A stretch of 64,000 nt of DNA from Actinomadura fibrosa (GCF_900659615.1 NZ_CAACUY010000001.1:158458-222457); one strand, 5' to 3'. Positions 1 through 7,067 are shown, counted from the stretch's first letter. A program made the numbers and translations. Notes: a model not told the origin generated them from the letters alone.

Positions 1-32
1 AGCGAGAAAGTTTCATCTTTCGGTGATCTCGC

Positions 33-608
33 TCACACCTTCGTCCGGTGGAAGTTCAGGTACGACCGCGACGGCGTCGGCCCCCGCTGGTCCTGGTACC
101 GCGACCCGTACTTCTCCGACCCGTACGGATACTCCGCCGGCGAACTCGTCCTGAACAGGCACATCTGCCCGATCTTCATGCCCGGCCACAGCTTGATCGG
201 CAGCGTCGCCACGTTCGACAGCTCCAGCGTCACGTGCCCGCCGAACCCCGGATCGATCCACCCCGCCGTCGAGTGCGTCAGCAGTCCCAGCCGCCCGAGC
301 GAGCTCTTCCCCTCCAACCGCGCCGCCAGATCGTCCGGCAGCGCGAACACCTCGTACGTGGACGCCAGCACGAACTCCCCGGGATGCAGCACGAACGCCT
401 CCTCGGCGTCCACCTCCACCAGCCGCGTCAGATCGCTCTGCTCCTCCGCGGGGTCGATGTGCGGGTACTTGTGGTTCTCGAACACCCGGAAGTACCGGTC
501 CAGCCGCACGTCCACACTGGACGGCTGGACCATCGCCGGGTCGTACGGGTCGATCTTGACCCGCCCGGACTCGAGCTCGAACCTGATGTCGCGATCGGAG
601 AGCAGCAC
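33..608 (-). CDS. dcd: dCTP deaminase (Dcd), probably the bifunctional dUMP-forming type
   Basis: Deaminates dCTP in pyrimidine deoxynucleotide synthesis, feeding dUMP/dTMP production in the cytosol. The 191-aa product has the full family length and opens with the typical MLLSDRDI start. The core segment with GKSSLGR and the following [11 protein letters not shown] stretch holds the catalytic Glu/nucleotide-binding region of the trimeric dUTPase-like fold, and the C-terminal arm SKYQ-like (EKYGSRYQ) closes over the nucleotide. Actinobacterial Dcd proteins, as in Mycobacterium tuberculosis, are known to combine deaminase and diphosphatase steps; I infer the same here. It converges on no neighbour and lies back to back with tRNA-Gly, whose 5' end is about 100 bp from its start codon. 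Confidence 0.96.
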   Translation of the reverse strand: MLLSDRDIRFELESGRVKIDPYDPAMVQPSSVDVRLDRYFRVFENHKYPHIDPAEEQSDLTRLVEVDAEEAFVLHPGEFVLASTYEVFALPDDLAARLEGKSSLGRLGLLTHSTAGWIDPGFGGHVTLELSNVATLPIKLWPGMKIGQMCLFRTSSPAEYPYGSEKYGSRYQDQRGPTPSRSYLNFHRTKV

Positions 609-708
609 GTCGCAAAGCTACCGGCCTGCCGCCCCCGCCCGCTCCCCGCCACACCCCCTCGCACTTTCCGGTACGATGTCCGAGCGGCGGTTCACCCCAC
701 CGCCTCAC

Positions 709-782
709 GCGGGTGTAGTTCAATGGTAGAACTTCAGCTTCCCAAGCTGACAGCGCGGGTTCGATTCCCGTCACCCGCTCCA
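709..782 (+). tRNA. tRNA-Gly (CCC anticodon)
   Basis: A complete cloverleaf can be folded by hand: acceptor GCGGGTG (709-715) pairs with CACCCGC (772-778), the D stem is GTTC/GAAC, the anticodon stem TCAGC/GCTGA encloses loop TTCCCAA (739-745) with anticodon CCC at 741-743, and the T arm is GCGGG-TTCGATT-CCCGT. Discriminator T and CCA (780-782) are encoded. The segment from the anticodon loop to the 3' end (739-782) is the core that recurs at 2242, 3147 and 4260, so this gene is the attB of several integrative elements and was regenerated each time. Confidence 0.97.
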
Positions 783-787
783 TAACG

Positions 788-837
788 AAGGCCCAGGTCA
801 GGAACATGCTTCCCGAGCCTGGGCCTTGATCGTTTTT
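788..837 (+). terminator. Rho-independent terminator of tRNA-Gly
   Basis: Arms AAGGCCCAGG (788-797) and CCTGGGCCTT (818-827) form a perfect 10-bp stem followed by a T run at 833-837. Near-identical hairpins follow att copies C and D, so the terminator travelled with the attachment-site repeat. Confidence 0.85.
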
Positions 838-853
838 GGTCGTCTTCACCGCT

Positions 854-874
854 GGGCCATTAGCGGGCCATTAA
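854..874. repeat. Tandem 9-mer doublet, candidate integrase arm site (copy A)
   Basis: GGGCCATTA occurs twice with a GC spacer (854-862 and 865-873), an 11-bp period or one helical turn. The second copy overlaps the stop codon of the integrase remnant. Equivalent doublets lie at 2137, 2335, 3254 and 4377. Arm-site function is inferred from position and periodicity. Confidence 0.55.
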
Positions 875-1020
875 GCCACCGGCACCAGCGCCCCGCCCGC
901 TCCACCGTCCTCGTCGTCGTCCTGGCCCTGCTCTGCCTGAACCAGGGCATCGAGGCCATCGGCAATGGCGCGGTCGCCCTTGGCCGACTTGTGCTGGTAG
1001 CGCAGCGCGGCCCGCATGTC
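871..1020 (-). pseudogene. Tyrosine integrase, C-terminal tail remnant
   Basis: Reading the minus strand gives about 49 residues ending in GALVPVA-stop, containing MRAALRYQH and DRAIADGLDALVQAE. This matches the end of actinobacterial phage-type tyrosine integrases, where RAALxYQH contains the catalytic Tyr followed by an acidic tail. Everything upstream (R-H-R catalytic core) is missing, and the frame runs into unrelated sequence near 1020. The stop codon faces the att site, as in intact islands where int abuts attL. A homologous tail with the same VPVA ending occurs at 4394-4507. Confidence 0.8.
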
Positions 1021-1316
1021 ACCTCGTGACCCGCCTCGTGTGGGCTTCAGTCGAGCGCCATCCGGGGTAGCACGGCGCGAATCTCGCGGCCCTTCTGATG
1101 CTTGACACCGCTCCCACAGAGATGATCTTGGATGGATGTGGACGCGCGGGACGTCGCGGTGCTGGTCGGGGACCCGTGGGGACTTCTCTGGAAGGTCCTG
1201 ATCTTGCTACGGACCAGAAGGTCAGCGTGCTACTGGGCCTCGCCGTCCTCCGGCCGATCTGGGCGCGAGGCGGGCCGAGGTCTGTAGGCTTTAGGTGCGG
1301 GAGAGGAGGGCTTGTG

Positions 1317-1649
1317 ATGACCGCGCAACCGCAGGACTACCCAGCAGACGGTATGCCCCTGCCGGGGAAGGGTCTTCGTGCTATCCGGTCTGCTCTCGTG
1401 GTGGCGCAGGACCGCGACGCGTTCGACGCCGGTCTCAAGGCCGTGCTCGACGAGGTGCGCGTCAGCCTGGATCTGGGTGTCCTGAACGACTTCGTGCACA
1501 TGTGGTGGCTCGCGGCCTGTGACTCTGCCAAGGATCCCGAAGGCCGGCGGCGGATGCATGCGATGGCCGAGCGCATCCAGGCAGGAGAGCCGGTTCCCCG
1601 GGGGCGGTCTGTGCGCGAGATCCTCGCCGAGCGTGAGGCCCGAGGGTAG
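1317..1649 (+). CDS. DUF6247-like protein, probable antitoxin partner
   Basis: A 110-aa soluble protein. Start chosen at ATG 1317 because GAGAGGAGGG lies just upstream; an adjacent in-frame GTG at 1314 is possible. It follows the pattern I associate with the actinobacterial DUF6247 family: a proline-rich N-terminus, IRSAL then DRDAFDAGLKAVLDE helix, a central WWLAACDSAKDPEGRRRM segment and a Gly-Glu-Pro turn before the C-terminal helix. Such proteins commonly precede small RelE/ParE-like ORFs. Here the next gene starts immediately after the stop, so the two are translationally coupled. It is cargo of the first decayed island between att copies A and B. The family assignment is from memory; toxin neutralisation is inferred from context. 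Confidence 0.65.
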   Translation: MTAQPQDYPADGMPLPGKGLRAIRSALVVAQDRDAFDAGLKAVLDEVRVSLDLGVLNDFVHMWWLAACDSAKDPEGRRRMHAMAERIQAGEPVPRGRSVREILAEREARG

Positions 1650-1895
1650 TTGTATCGGCTCATCCTGACGCCGGAGGTCGAGGAGCAGGTCTCTGCCCTT
1701 CCGGATGAGGCTCTCGGTCCCTTCGCCGAGCTGATCACTCTATTGGAGGTCTCTCCGTGGAGTGGTCGGCCGTTCGGCAGGTCCAACCCCCGAGGCAACA
1801 TGCTCACGCTCGCCTTCGGAGACGGCGGCCTTGCCGTCTACTTCGTCCTGGAGGAGCAGCGGGAGACGTGCCTGATCCGCGTTACGTGGCTCTGA
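1650..1895 (+). CDS. RelE/ParE-like small protein, probable toxin
   Basis: An 81-aa product starting at TTG directly after the upstream stop codon; no separate ribosome-binding site is needed if translation is coupled. The N-terminal YRLILTPEVEEQVSALP is the strand-helix opening of the RelE/ParE fold, and the C-terminal strands (YFVLEEQRETCLIRVTWL) close the sheet. The usual length for such actinobacterial proteins is 80-100 aa. If functional it would be an mRNA interferase or gyrase poison controlled by the upstream protein. Stabilisation of a mobile island fits the location. No catalytic residues are distinctive enough to separate RelE from ParE. Confidence 0.6.
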   Translation: MYRLILTPEVEEQVSALPDEALGPFAELITLLEVSPWSGRPFGRSNPRGNMLTLAFGDGGLAVYFVLEEQRETCLIRVTWL

Positions 1896-1946
1896 TTCAT
1901 CGCCCCGACGCCGCTGGACGTCGGTGATGAGGCAGGTCGGTGGTTC

Positions 1947-1971
1947 TGCTGTACAGCACGGAAGTACAGCA
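1947..1971. promoter_or_regulatory. Perfect 8-bp inverted repeat, possible operator
   Basis: TGCTGTAC (1947-1954) and GTACAGCA (1964-1971) are separated by 9 nt. The sequence 1896-2136 contains no convincing gene, so the palindrome may be a relic operator of lost island genes. Confidence 0.4.
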
Positions 1972-2136
1972 ACAGCCCCACATAACGGCTTACGCGACCT
2001 GCCAGCGGCACACGTCACTACGTGGGTGAGACTGCGATGGGCTGAGTGTACCGGTGGTCCGCATCGAGGTGGCATCGATTGGCCGCGCTCGCAGAGCGAG
2101 AGCGGCTGACGCGCCGCAGGTCAGTGGACCCGCTGC

Positions 2137-2157
2137 GTGCCATTAGCGTGCCATTAA
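2137..2157. repeat. Tandem 9-mer doublet, candidate arm site
   Basis: GTGCCATTA appears twice (2137-2145, 2148-2156) with a GC spacer, matching the doublets after the att repeats. It sits about 85 bp before att copy B, not after it, which suggests a further collapsed island end. Confidence 0.5.
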
Positions 2158-2241
2158 GAGCGGCGATCGGGGGTCGATCACGGTTACTTGCGGAACGTCC
2201 GAACGCCAGGTCAGGCGCTGTGACAGGCAAGATCGCGATGG

Positions 2242-2285
2242 TTCCCAAGCTGACAGCGCGGGTTCGATTCCCGTCACCCGCTCCA
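2242..2285 (+). repeat. Attachment-site repeat, copy B (tRNA-Gly 3' half)
   Basis: 44 nt identical to 739-782 of tRNA-Gly, from the anticodon loop through CCA. A divergent version of the terminator hairpin (2290-2324) and a degenerate 9-mer doublet (2335-2354) follow. On the minus strand just beyond, 2350-2380 shows weak similarity to the integrase tail coding sequence. Interpreted as an att scar. Confidence 0.85.
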
Positions 2286-2519
2286 CACAGAAGGCCCGGG
2301 GCAGAGACATGATCTCCGGGCTTCTACGGTCGCCGTGCAATGAGCGTGCGATTAGCCTCACCGCCACCGGGGCCCGCCCACGCTGGCCTGACCCTCGGTG
2401 AGCGCAGACCAGCGGGATCGCACCGGTCAGCGGTCGTGGCGAAGCCCCAAGTAGGTGCGCCGAAGGTACCCTGGCTAAGGCACCAGCACCCGACGATCTG
2501 ACCGGAGGCACCAGGAGCC

Positions 2520-3104
2520 ATGCCTGCGATGACCCTCCCCTTGCCGTCCGGTGACACCTGGACTCGGGCAGACTACGAGGCGCTTCCCGAAGACCTCCCT
2601 GTACGTGTGAGCCTCATCCACGGAGAACTCGTCGTCGGCCCACGGCCCCGCCCGATCCACCAGCGCATCGCGCGGCGCTTGGCGACCTCTCTCGAAGAGG
2701 CGGCCACCGACGCTTGGCAGGTGGACACGGACGTGGACGTGCTGCTGGACGAGGACGAGACAGAGCCGGTCGAGATCGCTCCCGACATCGTCGTCTACTC
2801 GGCCGAGCACGACCCCTACGAACGTCCGATCCATGCCGAGTCGGTCACCCTCGTCGCCGAGGTGGTGTCACCATCCACCAAGCGCAAGGACCGACGCATG
2901 CAACCGGCCCTGTACGCAGCGGCCGGTATCCGGCACTACTGGCGAGTCGAGACCGACCAGACCGCGCCGGCGTTCGCGATCTATACCTACGAACTCGACG
3001 ACGCCACAGGCTTGTATATCGCGACCGGCGTCCACCACGACCGCATCTCCGCGACTCTGCCTTTCTCTCTCGACATCGACCTCAAGGCCGTCCGCGGACG
3101 CTGA
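2520..3104 (+). CDS. Uma2 family (DUF820) PD-(D/E)XK endonuclease-like protein
   Basis: A 194-aa protein with a good ribosome-binding site (GGAGGCACCAGGAGCC) before ATG 2520. Uma2 hallmarks in order: early YEALPED, LIHGELVVGPRP near residue 38, the acidic VEIAPDIVVYS strand with the PD motif, and VAEVVSPSTKRKD carrying the E-x-V-S-P-S-T-x-x-x-D signature, then YAAAGIRHYWRV. These are the catalytic acidic residues and Lys of a PD-(D/E)XK fold. The physiological role of the family is unclear. It is the only intact gene in the second island (between att copies B and C), so it is probably horizontally acquired cargo. Confidence 0.85.
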   Translation: MPAMTLPLPSGDTWTRADYEALPEDLPVRVSLIHGELVVGPRPRPIHQRIARRLATSLEEAATDAWQVDTDVDVLLDEDETEPVEIAPDIVVYSAEHDPYERPIHAESVTLVAEVVSPSTKRKDRRMQPALYAAAGIRHYWRVETDQTAPAFAIYTYELDDATGLYIATGVHHDRISATLPFSLDIDLKAVRGR

Positions 3105-3146
3105 CGTCGCAGAACGAGAGGCAGACCGCCTACTGGTGGCCCAGGG

Positions 3147-3189
3147 TTCCCAAGCTGACAGCGCGGGTTCGATTCCCGTCACCCGCTCC
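3147..3189 (+). repeat. Attachment-site repeat, copy C (tRNA-Gly 3' half)
   Basis: 43 nt identical to 739-781 of tRNA-Gly; the following base is G, so the CCA end is lost. Downstream comes the terminator hairpin and an 11-bp-period doublet at 3254-3275. Confidence 0.85.
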
Positions 3190-3196
3190 GAGCATG

Positions 3197-3238
3197 AAGG
3201 CCCAGGTCAGCGAGTCACGCTCCAGCCTGGGCCTTTCG
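3197..3238 (+). terminator. Hairpin copied with att repeat C
   Basis: AAGGCCCAGG (3197-3206) pairs with CCTGGGCCTT (3226-3235), the same arms as the tRNA-Gly terminator, with only a short T run. Confidence 0.7.
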
Positions 3239-3253
3239 CTATCACCGGCCGCC

Positions 3254-3275
3254 GTGCCCGTTACGTGCCCGATCC
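3254..3275. repeat. 11-bp-period doublet after att copy C, candidate arm site
   Basis: GTGCCCGTTAC (3254-3264) followed by GTGCCCGATCC (3265-3275). Degenerate relative to the GTGCCATTA doublet, but at the same distance from the att repeat. Confidence 0.4.
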
Positions 3276-3344
3276 CGAGGCGCCCGGCTTCTTCTTGCCC
3301 TTCCCCTTCTTCCCCTTCGCCTTCTTGAGCTCGCGCTTGGCCAT
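3261..3344 (-). CDS. Tiny lysine-rich ORF, uncertain
   Basis: 27 codons beginning MAKRELKKAKGKKGKG and ending ASGSGT. About half of the residues are Lys or Gly, which is unusual in this GC-rich context and not a typical shadow-frame composition. No clear ribosome-binding site precedes the ATG at 3344. Its stop overlaps the doublet after att copy C, the position integrase stops occupy in copies A and D. It could be a small nucleic-acid-binding peptide or chance. The stretch 3345-3699 holds no other gene that I can support. Confidence 0.3.
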   Translation of the reverse strand: MAKRELKKAKGKKGKGKKKPGASGSGT

Positions 3345-3699
3345 CTTGCCGAGCGTCAAGGGGCGGCGGCGCTCAGGCCGCTGCGCGGCCCCGCGCCGGG
3401 CCGTCCGGAGCGTGCGGCGTGGACGCCGGTCACCGGACGGCCGCGCCGGACCGCGCATCGTGCCGCCGCTGCCCCGTCCGCCAGTCGCCGGCGGTCACGG
3501 GGTCCGCGCCGCCGCCCAGTCGCGGGCCACCACGTGGCCGAGGTCTTCTTTGCCTCCGGCGGGGGCACGCCGACTCCGGGAAGCAGAGGCCGCGCCCGCT
3601 GCGGTCGTCGTGGAGTGAGGGAGGAAGCTCAGGCAGGTGGGTGGTGCTGCTATAGCGTCAATGTCAACATGGCGCCATGGCGTCTCTACGAACACACCC

Positions 3700-4119
3700 A
3701 TGAGCCGAAGGCCGCCAAGTCGTGTACGGGCAATCCGGTACACCAAGCATGCAAAGCCACCGTCACGCGTCCCCGAAGGCGTGCCTGCGAAGGTGCTACG
3801 GCAGATTGAGCACGCCTCACGGACGGGCGCTTGTCCATCGGTCCAGGAGATGGGCACTGCGCTCTCTGCGTTGGCATGGTTCCTTGGCCAGCAAGGCCGA
3901 ACGTTGACATTGGACCCGGATACAACTTGCCCATGTCATGATCCCCGAGACGCGTTGGACACTCTTCACATGATCACGCGGGCGCTCCCCAGTCCAGCCA
4001 GACGGCAGGTTGAGGCGGTCATGTCTCCGCTCGTTGAGCAGTTCCGCGAACGGACCTTGCCGGATCCGCTCGCTACAGAAGATCAGCCTTGGTGGTGGCG
4101 GCGCATTACCGACCGCTAG
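3700..4119 (+). CDS. Hypothetical protein of the third island
   Basis: 139 aa from ATG 3700 (in-frame ATG 3661 is an alternative). I do not recognise a named family. The N-terminal third is basic (MSRRPPSRVRAIRYTKHAKP), the middle is a predicted helix with ALSALAWFLGQQGRTLTL, then a CPCHDPRDALDTLHMI segment, and the end is Trp-rich (PWWWRRI). The CPCH motif could bind metal but is isolated. Composition and third-position GC are lower than in chromosomal neighbours, consistent with transferred cargo. It is the only plausible long gene between att copies C and D. Confidence 0.55.
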   Translation: MSRRPPSRVRAIRYTKHAKPPSRVPEGVPAKVLRQIEHASRTGACPSVQEMGTALSALAWFLGQQGRTLTLDPDTTCPCHDPRDALDTLHMITRALPSPARRQVEAVMSPLVEQFRERTLPDPLATEDQPWWWRRITDR

Positions 4120-4259
4120 ACCACTGTGCGCGCACGCTGTGCGGCGGAAGCCGTGCCCGTTGGAGCGGACAACCACGGGCACGTGCGGTCGCTCACGGGG
4201 TTGGGCACGCAAGGGCAGCTCAGCGGCCTTGCTGGTGATCGTTGATCCAGGAAAGTGAC

Positions 4260-4302
4260 TTCCCGAGCTGACAGCACGGGTTCGATTCCCGTCACCCGCT
4301 CC
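4260..4302 (+). repeat. Attachment-site repeat, copy D (tRNA-Gly 3' half, two mismatches)
   Basis: 43 nt matching 739-781 of tRNA-Gly except for G in place of A at 4265 and A in place of G in the T-stem. The two substitutions make it the most diverged copy and probably the oldest insertion boundary. Confidence 0.83.
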
Positions 4303-4309
4303 GAGCATG

Positions 4310-4356
4310 AAGGCCCAGGCCAGGGACATGATCCCCAGACCTGGGCCTTAGTTGTT
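4310..4356 (+). terminator. Hairpin copied with att repeat D
   Basis: AAGGCCCAGG (4310-4319) pairs with CCTGGGCCTT (4340-4349), again the tRNA-Gly terminator stem, followed by a weak TTAGTTGTT tail. Confidence 0.7.
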
Positions 4357-4376
4357 CCGGTCACACTCACGCTACC

Positions 4377-4397
4377 GGGCAATTAGCGGGCACTTAA
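4377..4397. repeat. Tandem 9-mer doublet, candidate arm site (copy D)
   Basis: GGGCAATTA (4377-4385) and GGGCACTTA (4388-4396), 11 bp apart; the second contains the stop codon of the adjacent integrase remnant, as in copy A. Confidence 0.5.
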
Positions 4398-4507
4398 GCC
4401 ACCGGCACGAGTGCCCCCGCTCCTCTGTCGTCGTCCTCGTCGTCCGGTGCCTGTCGCTCTGCCTGGACGAGCGCGTCTAGGCCGTCTGCGATCACCCGGT
4501 CCGCCCG
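4394..4507 (-). pseudogene. Tyrosine integrase, second C-terminal tail remnant
   Basis: The minus strand encodes about 37 residues: ADRVIADGLDALVQAERQ, an acidic DDEDDD run and GALVPVA-stop. It is clearly homologous to the remnant at 871-1020 but not identical, so the two derive from related but distinct elements. Homology stops at about 4507, where a plus-strand fragment of an unrelated enzyme begins. Confidence 0.75.
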
Positions 4508-4690
4508 GGTGGCGCCGCGTTCGTGCACTCGCTGATCAGGCTCGGTGTGGTCGACGAGTACCGGCTGTGGGTGCAGCCCGCCGCCACCGGCAAAGGCGCG
4601 CCGCTGTTCCCCGAGATGGACCAGCCCCTGAATCTGCGCCTGGCGTACCTGTCCGGGACGCTCGGACTGGTGTATGGGCCAGTCGGGGAA
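4508..4690 (+). pseudogene. RibD/DHFR-like protein, C-terminal fragment
   Basis: Starting with GGAAFVHSLIRLG and continuing with VDEYRLWVQPAATGKGAPLFP, this is the end of a RibD C-terminal/dihydrofolate reductase-like domain (family pattern: GGAxL, DE-hydrophobic strand, PVxLGxGxPLF). Roughly the first 130 residues of such a protein, including the NADPH-binding start, are absent, and the final strand drifts out of the family pattern near 4690. The break coincides with the inner end of the integrase tail, so it marks where a deletion fused island and chromosome. Confidence 0.7.
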
Positions 4691-4736
4691 TTAGCCTTCT
4701 GCGCTTCGCGTGTGGTCTCTTGTCTATGATCGGTGA

Positions 4737-5129
4737 ATGCCCCTTGGTCATATTGGAGTGAACGTCCGGGACCTCGCGCAAGCCAAGGCGTACTACGACG
4801 AGTTCATGCCCCTGGTCGGCTTCGAGAGCTTCTTCGCCACTGATGAGGAGTTCTCCTACCGTCCTGTGGACGGCAAGCCCGGCACGTACCTGTTCTTCTA
4901 TCCCGCGCTGGAGGACGCCGACTACTCACGGCATCGTCCTGGCCTTCAACACCTGGCTTTCATGGTGAAGACCCGTCCGGAGGTGGATCGTCTGCATGAG
5001 TGGGCGGTCGAGCGAGGCGCGAACGTGCTGTACGAGCCGCAGGAGTTCCCTCAGTACCATCCCACCTACTACGCCACGTTCTGGGAAGGGTTTGACGGCG
5101 TCACTCTGGAGGTCGTCTGCCACCGGTAA
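4737..5129 (+). CDS. VOC family (glyoxalase-fold) protein
   Basis: 130 aa, a single vicinal-oxygen-chelate module made of two beta-alpha-beta-beta-beta units. Candidate metal ligands are His 5 in LGHIGVNV, His in GLQHLAFMV and Glu in the final VTLEVV strand, the canonical VOC positions. The substrate cannot be told; family members include glyoxalases, dioxygenases and antibiotic-binding proteins. It lies just outside the att array and converges on another VOC gene 6 bp away. Start ATG 4737 is placed where the fold begins. Confidence 0.85.
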   Translation: MPLGHIGVNVRDLAQAKAYYDEFMPLVGFESFFATDEEFSYRPVDGKPGTYLFFYPALEDADYSRHRPGLQHLAFMVKTRPEVDRLHEWAVERGANVLYEPQEFPQYHPTYYATFWEGFDGVTLEVVCHR

Positions 5130-5135
5130 GCCGCT

Positions 5136-5471
5136 TCACGCCTCGGCGAGTGACAGGCTGTTGCCGTCTGGGTCCAGCACGACCACGTGGCGAACGCCGT
5201 TGCTGTAGGTCTCCACTGGTTCGTGGGCGATGCCGTGCGCGGCGAGGCGGGCGAGGATGTCGTCGAGGTCGGTCACACCGAACGTGACCATGGCGCCGCC
5301 TATCCGTGTGGTTCGCATCTCCCGGTCGTCGATGACGATCCACGCGTTCTCGCCGACCTGCCATAGGTGCTCTTCGCCGATGACCTCGTCGGCGGGACGT
5401 CCGAAGAACGCCTCGTACCACTCCGATGCGCTGGTCCGGTCGCTTACGCACATGACGCTGTACAAGTCCAC
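5136..5471 (-). CDS. VOC family protein
   Basis: 111 aa, one VOC domain: MDLYSVMCVSDRTSASEWYEAFFGR at the N-terminus (no metal-binding His in strand one), central TRIGGAMVTFGVTDLDDI and a closing VVVLDPDGNSLSLAEA. The missing first ligand suggests a ligand-binding, resistance-like or non-metal version of the fold. It is 18 bp downstream of the Nudix gene on the same strand and probably cotranscribed with it. Confidence 0.85.
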   Translation of the reverse strand: MDLYSVMCVSDRTSASEWYEAFFGRPADEVIGEEHLWQVGENAWIVIDDREMRTTRIGGAMVTFGVTDLDDILARLAAHGIAHEPVETYSNGVRHVVVLDPDGNSLSLAEA

Positions 5472-5489
5472 TTGGCTGCTCCTCGCGGG

Positions 5490-6053
5490 TTAGAGGACGG
5501 CTTGGAGTTTGTGCGTGAAGCGGTGCATGTTCGGGTCCAGTGAAGTGATCGGGGTGGTGAGGATTTCGGAGGGGCTCATCCATTCGATGCCTGCGAACTC
5601 GCGGTCGTCGAATGTGGTCACGCTCGTCGAGGGGTGCGCCAGGTACCAGAGCGAGACGTCGGTGTGCCGGCCTGCTCCACGTGTTTGCGTCCAGGTGACG
5701 AAGAAGGGGCACTCGGCGGAGTTCGGAACGACCTCCACGCCTAGTTCCTCGTGGGTCTCGCGCGTCACTGTGCGCCAGGGTTCTTCGCTCGGCTCGACGT
5801 GTCCGCCCGGTGGGAGACGCAGGCCGGCGAGCCGGTGATCGACCATCAGGATGCGCCCGTGCTCGATCAGGATGGCGTAGCTCACCAGGTGGATCGGAGG
5901 GACGTCGGGTTTGCGCGTGCGATACAAGGGAGCCCCGCTGGTGATCCACTCCGTGGCCTGCCGACGATGCTGCTCCTCTGTCGCGTCCCACGGTTCCAGG
6001 TCGTTCAGGAGGTGGAGGAGGTGACTTCGCTCGCGCGCGTCCTGGTCTGGCAT
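5490..6053 (-). CDS. Nudix hydrolase
   Basis: 187 aa from ATG 6053 (MPDQDARERS). A complete Nudix box starts at GGHVEPSEE and runs to RETHEELGV, fitting G-x5-E-x7-RE-x2-EE-x-G with Thr at the usual hydrophobic position. The sequence before the box (LVSYAILIEHGRILMVDHR) is the usual entry strand. It hydrolyses a nucleoside diphosphate linked to another moiety; the exact substrate is not visible. The 18-bp gap to the downstream VOC gene points to an operon. Confidence 0.9.
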   Translation of the reverse strand: MPDQDARERSHLLHLLNDLEPWDATEEQHRRQATEWITSGAPLYRTRKPDVPPIHLVSYAILIEHGRILMVDHRLAGLRLPPGGHVEPSEEPWRTVTRETHEELGVEVVPNSAECPFFVTWTQTRGAGRHTDVSLWYLAHPSTSVTTFDDREFAGIEWMSPSEILTTPITSLDPNMHRFTHKLQAVL

Positions 6054-6167
6054 CTCCGCATCATGCCGGATCCCGGGCGGCGCACTCCATCGGCTGATCG
6101 TCCGAGTGATCCCCGGGGCGGTGGGGCGCGTCCAATCAGGTGGGGGTTTCGACATGCTGGGACGAGC

Positions 6168-7037
6168 GTGGAGGCGCCGCCGACCGCGGAAGAGCGCCCC
6201 GGTGGCGGTGGGGGCGAGTACGCGGATTCCGCTTCTCCCGCCCTCCGCGGTCGGTTTGAGTCCGCCCATGGCCCGTGCCCAGCACCGGCGGCGGCGATCC
6301 TGATGGTCGGTCTGTTCCTGCTGAGCTGGGTGCTGTATCTGCGTCTGAACCTTGACGCCATGGTCGACACGGTACGGCTGGCCACCGCGCCGGAGTACAC
6401 CGCGACCGTGGAGCCGCCTCGCCCGGGCGGCGACCTGCCGGTCCTCCACTGGACCGGTGCAGAGGGGGTCGAGCGTTATGGGCGCCCGGACGCGTCAGAC
6501 GGTTACCGGCCCGGCGAGAAGGTACGCGTGGTGGAGTACTCAGCGGCCACCTGCTGGACGTGGGAGAGCGATGAGGACCAGCTGGACGATGTGTCCGGGA
6601 TGATCCTGTTCCTGTTCGTCCTGCCCGCCGCCGCGATCACCCGGTACCTCGTTCACCGGCGTCGGCACTGGCTTGCCGTCCTCCGGGCGGCGCGGGCGGG
6701 CCTAACCGCGGGCCAGGTCGTCGCGCTCTACGAGTTCGGTCGCCGCAAGGTCGTGACGGTCGATCTAGGGACTCGTCGGGTGTACGTACCGCTCTTGAAC
6801 GGCCAGTTCGTCAACGCCCTGACATCGTTGGACGGGCTCCAGGTCCAGCGACTTCCGGACAAGCGCTTCATCGCGTTCCGCGTCGCCGGCACGGATCGCG
6901 TGGTGTGGCCCAGCGGGCGCTATCGGAGGCGCATGGTGCCCGTGGCCGACGTCGTGGCCCGCCTTGCGTGGGTCGGCGGTCCGCCGCTGCTCACCCTCGC
7001 CGTGCATCTGTTCACGGCGCCGCTCTCGCCGTGCTGA
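6168..7037 (+). CDS. Membrane protein of unknown function
   Basis: 289 aa from GTG 6168, the earliest plausible start that does not run into the divergent Nudix gene. Predicted topology: a hydrophilic N-terminus, TM1 at about residues 46-60 (AILMVGLFLLSWVLYL), an extracytoplasmic region of about 90 residues with a Cys-Trp-Thr-Trp cluster, TM2 (GMILFLFVLPAAAITRYLV), a cytoplasmic basic segment, and a final hydrophobic helix (GGPPLLTLAVHLFTAPL). The LTAGQVVALYEFGRRKVVTVDL part looks like a small beta domain. No named family recognised. The terminator hairpin at 7068 follows it. Confidence 0.65.
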   Translation: MEAPPTAEERPGGGGGEYADSASPALRGRFESAHGPCPAPAAAILMVGLFLLSWVLYLRLNLDAMVDTVRLATAPEYTATVEPPRPGGDLPVLHWTGAEGVERYGRPDASDGYRPGEKVRVVEYSAATCWTWESDEDQLDDVSGMILFLFVLPAAAITRYLVHRRRHWLAVLRAARAGLTAGQVVALYEFGRRKVVTVDLGTRRVYVPLLNGQFVNALTSLDGLQVQRLPDKRFIAFRVAGTDRVVWPSGRYRRRMVPVADVVARLAWVGGPPLLTLAVHLFTAPLSPC

Positions 7038-7067
7038 GGCCGCTCTCTTCGCTCACCGGACGGCGCG

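Noticed and set aside
2242..4302. Three additional tRNA-Gly genes
   Set aside because: Each copy starts at the anticodon loop and lacks the acceptor 5' strand, D arm and half of the anticodon stem, so none can fold as a tRNA.
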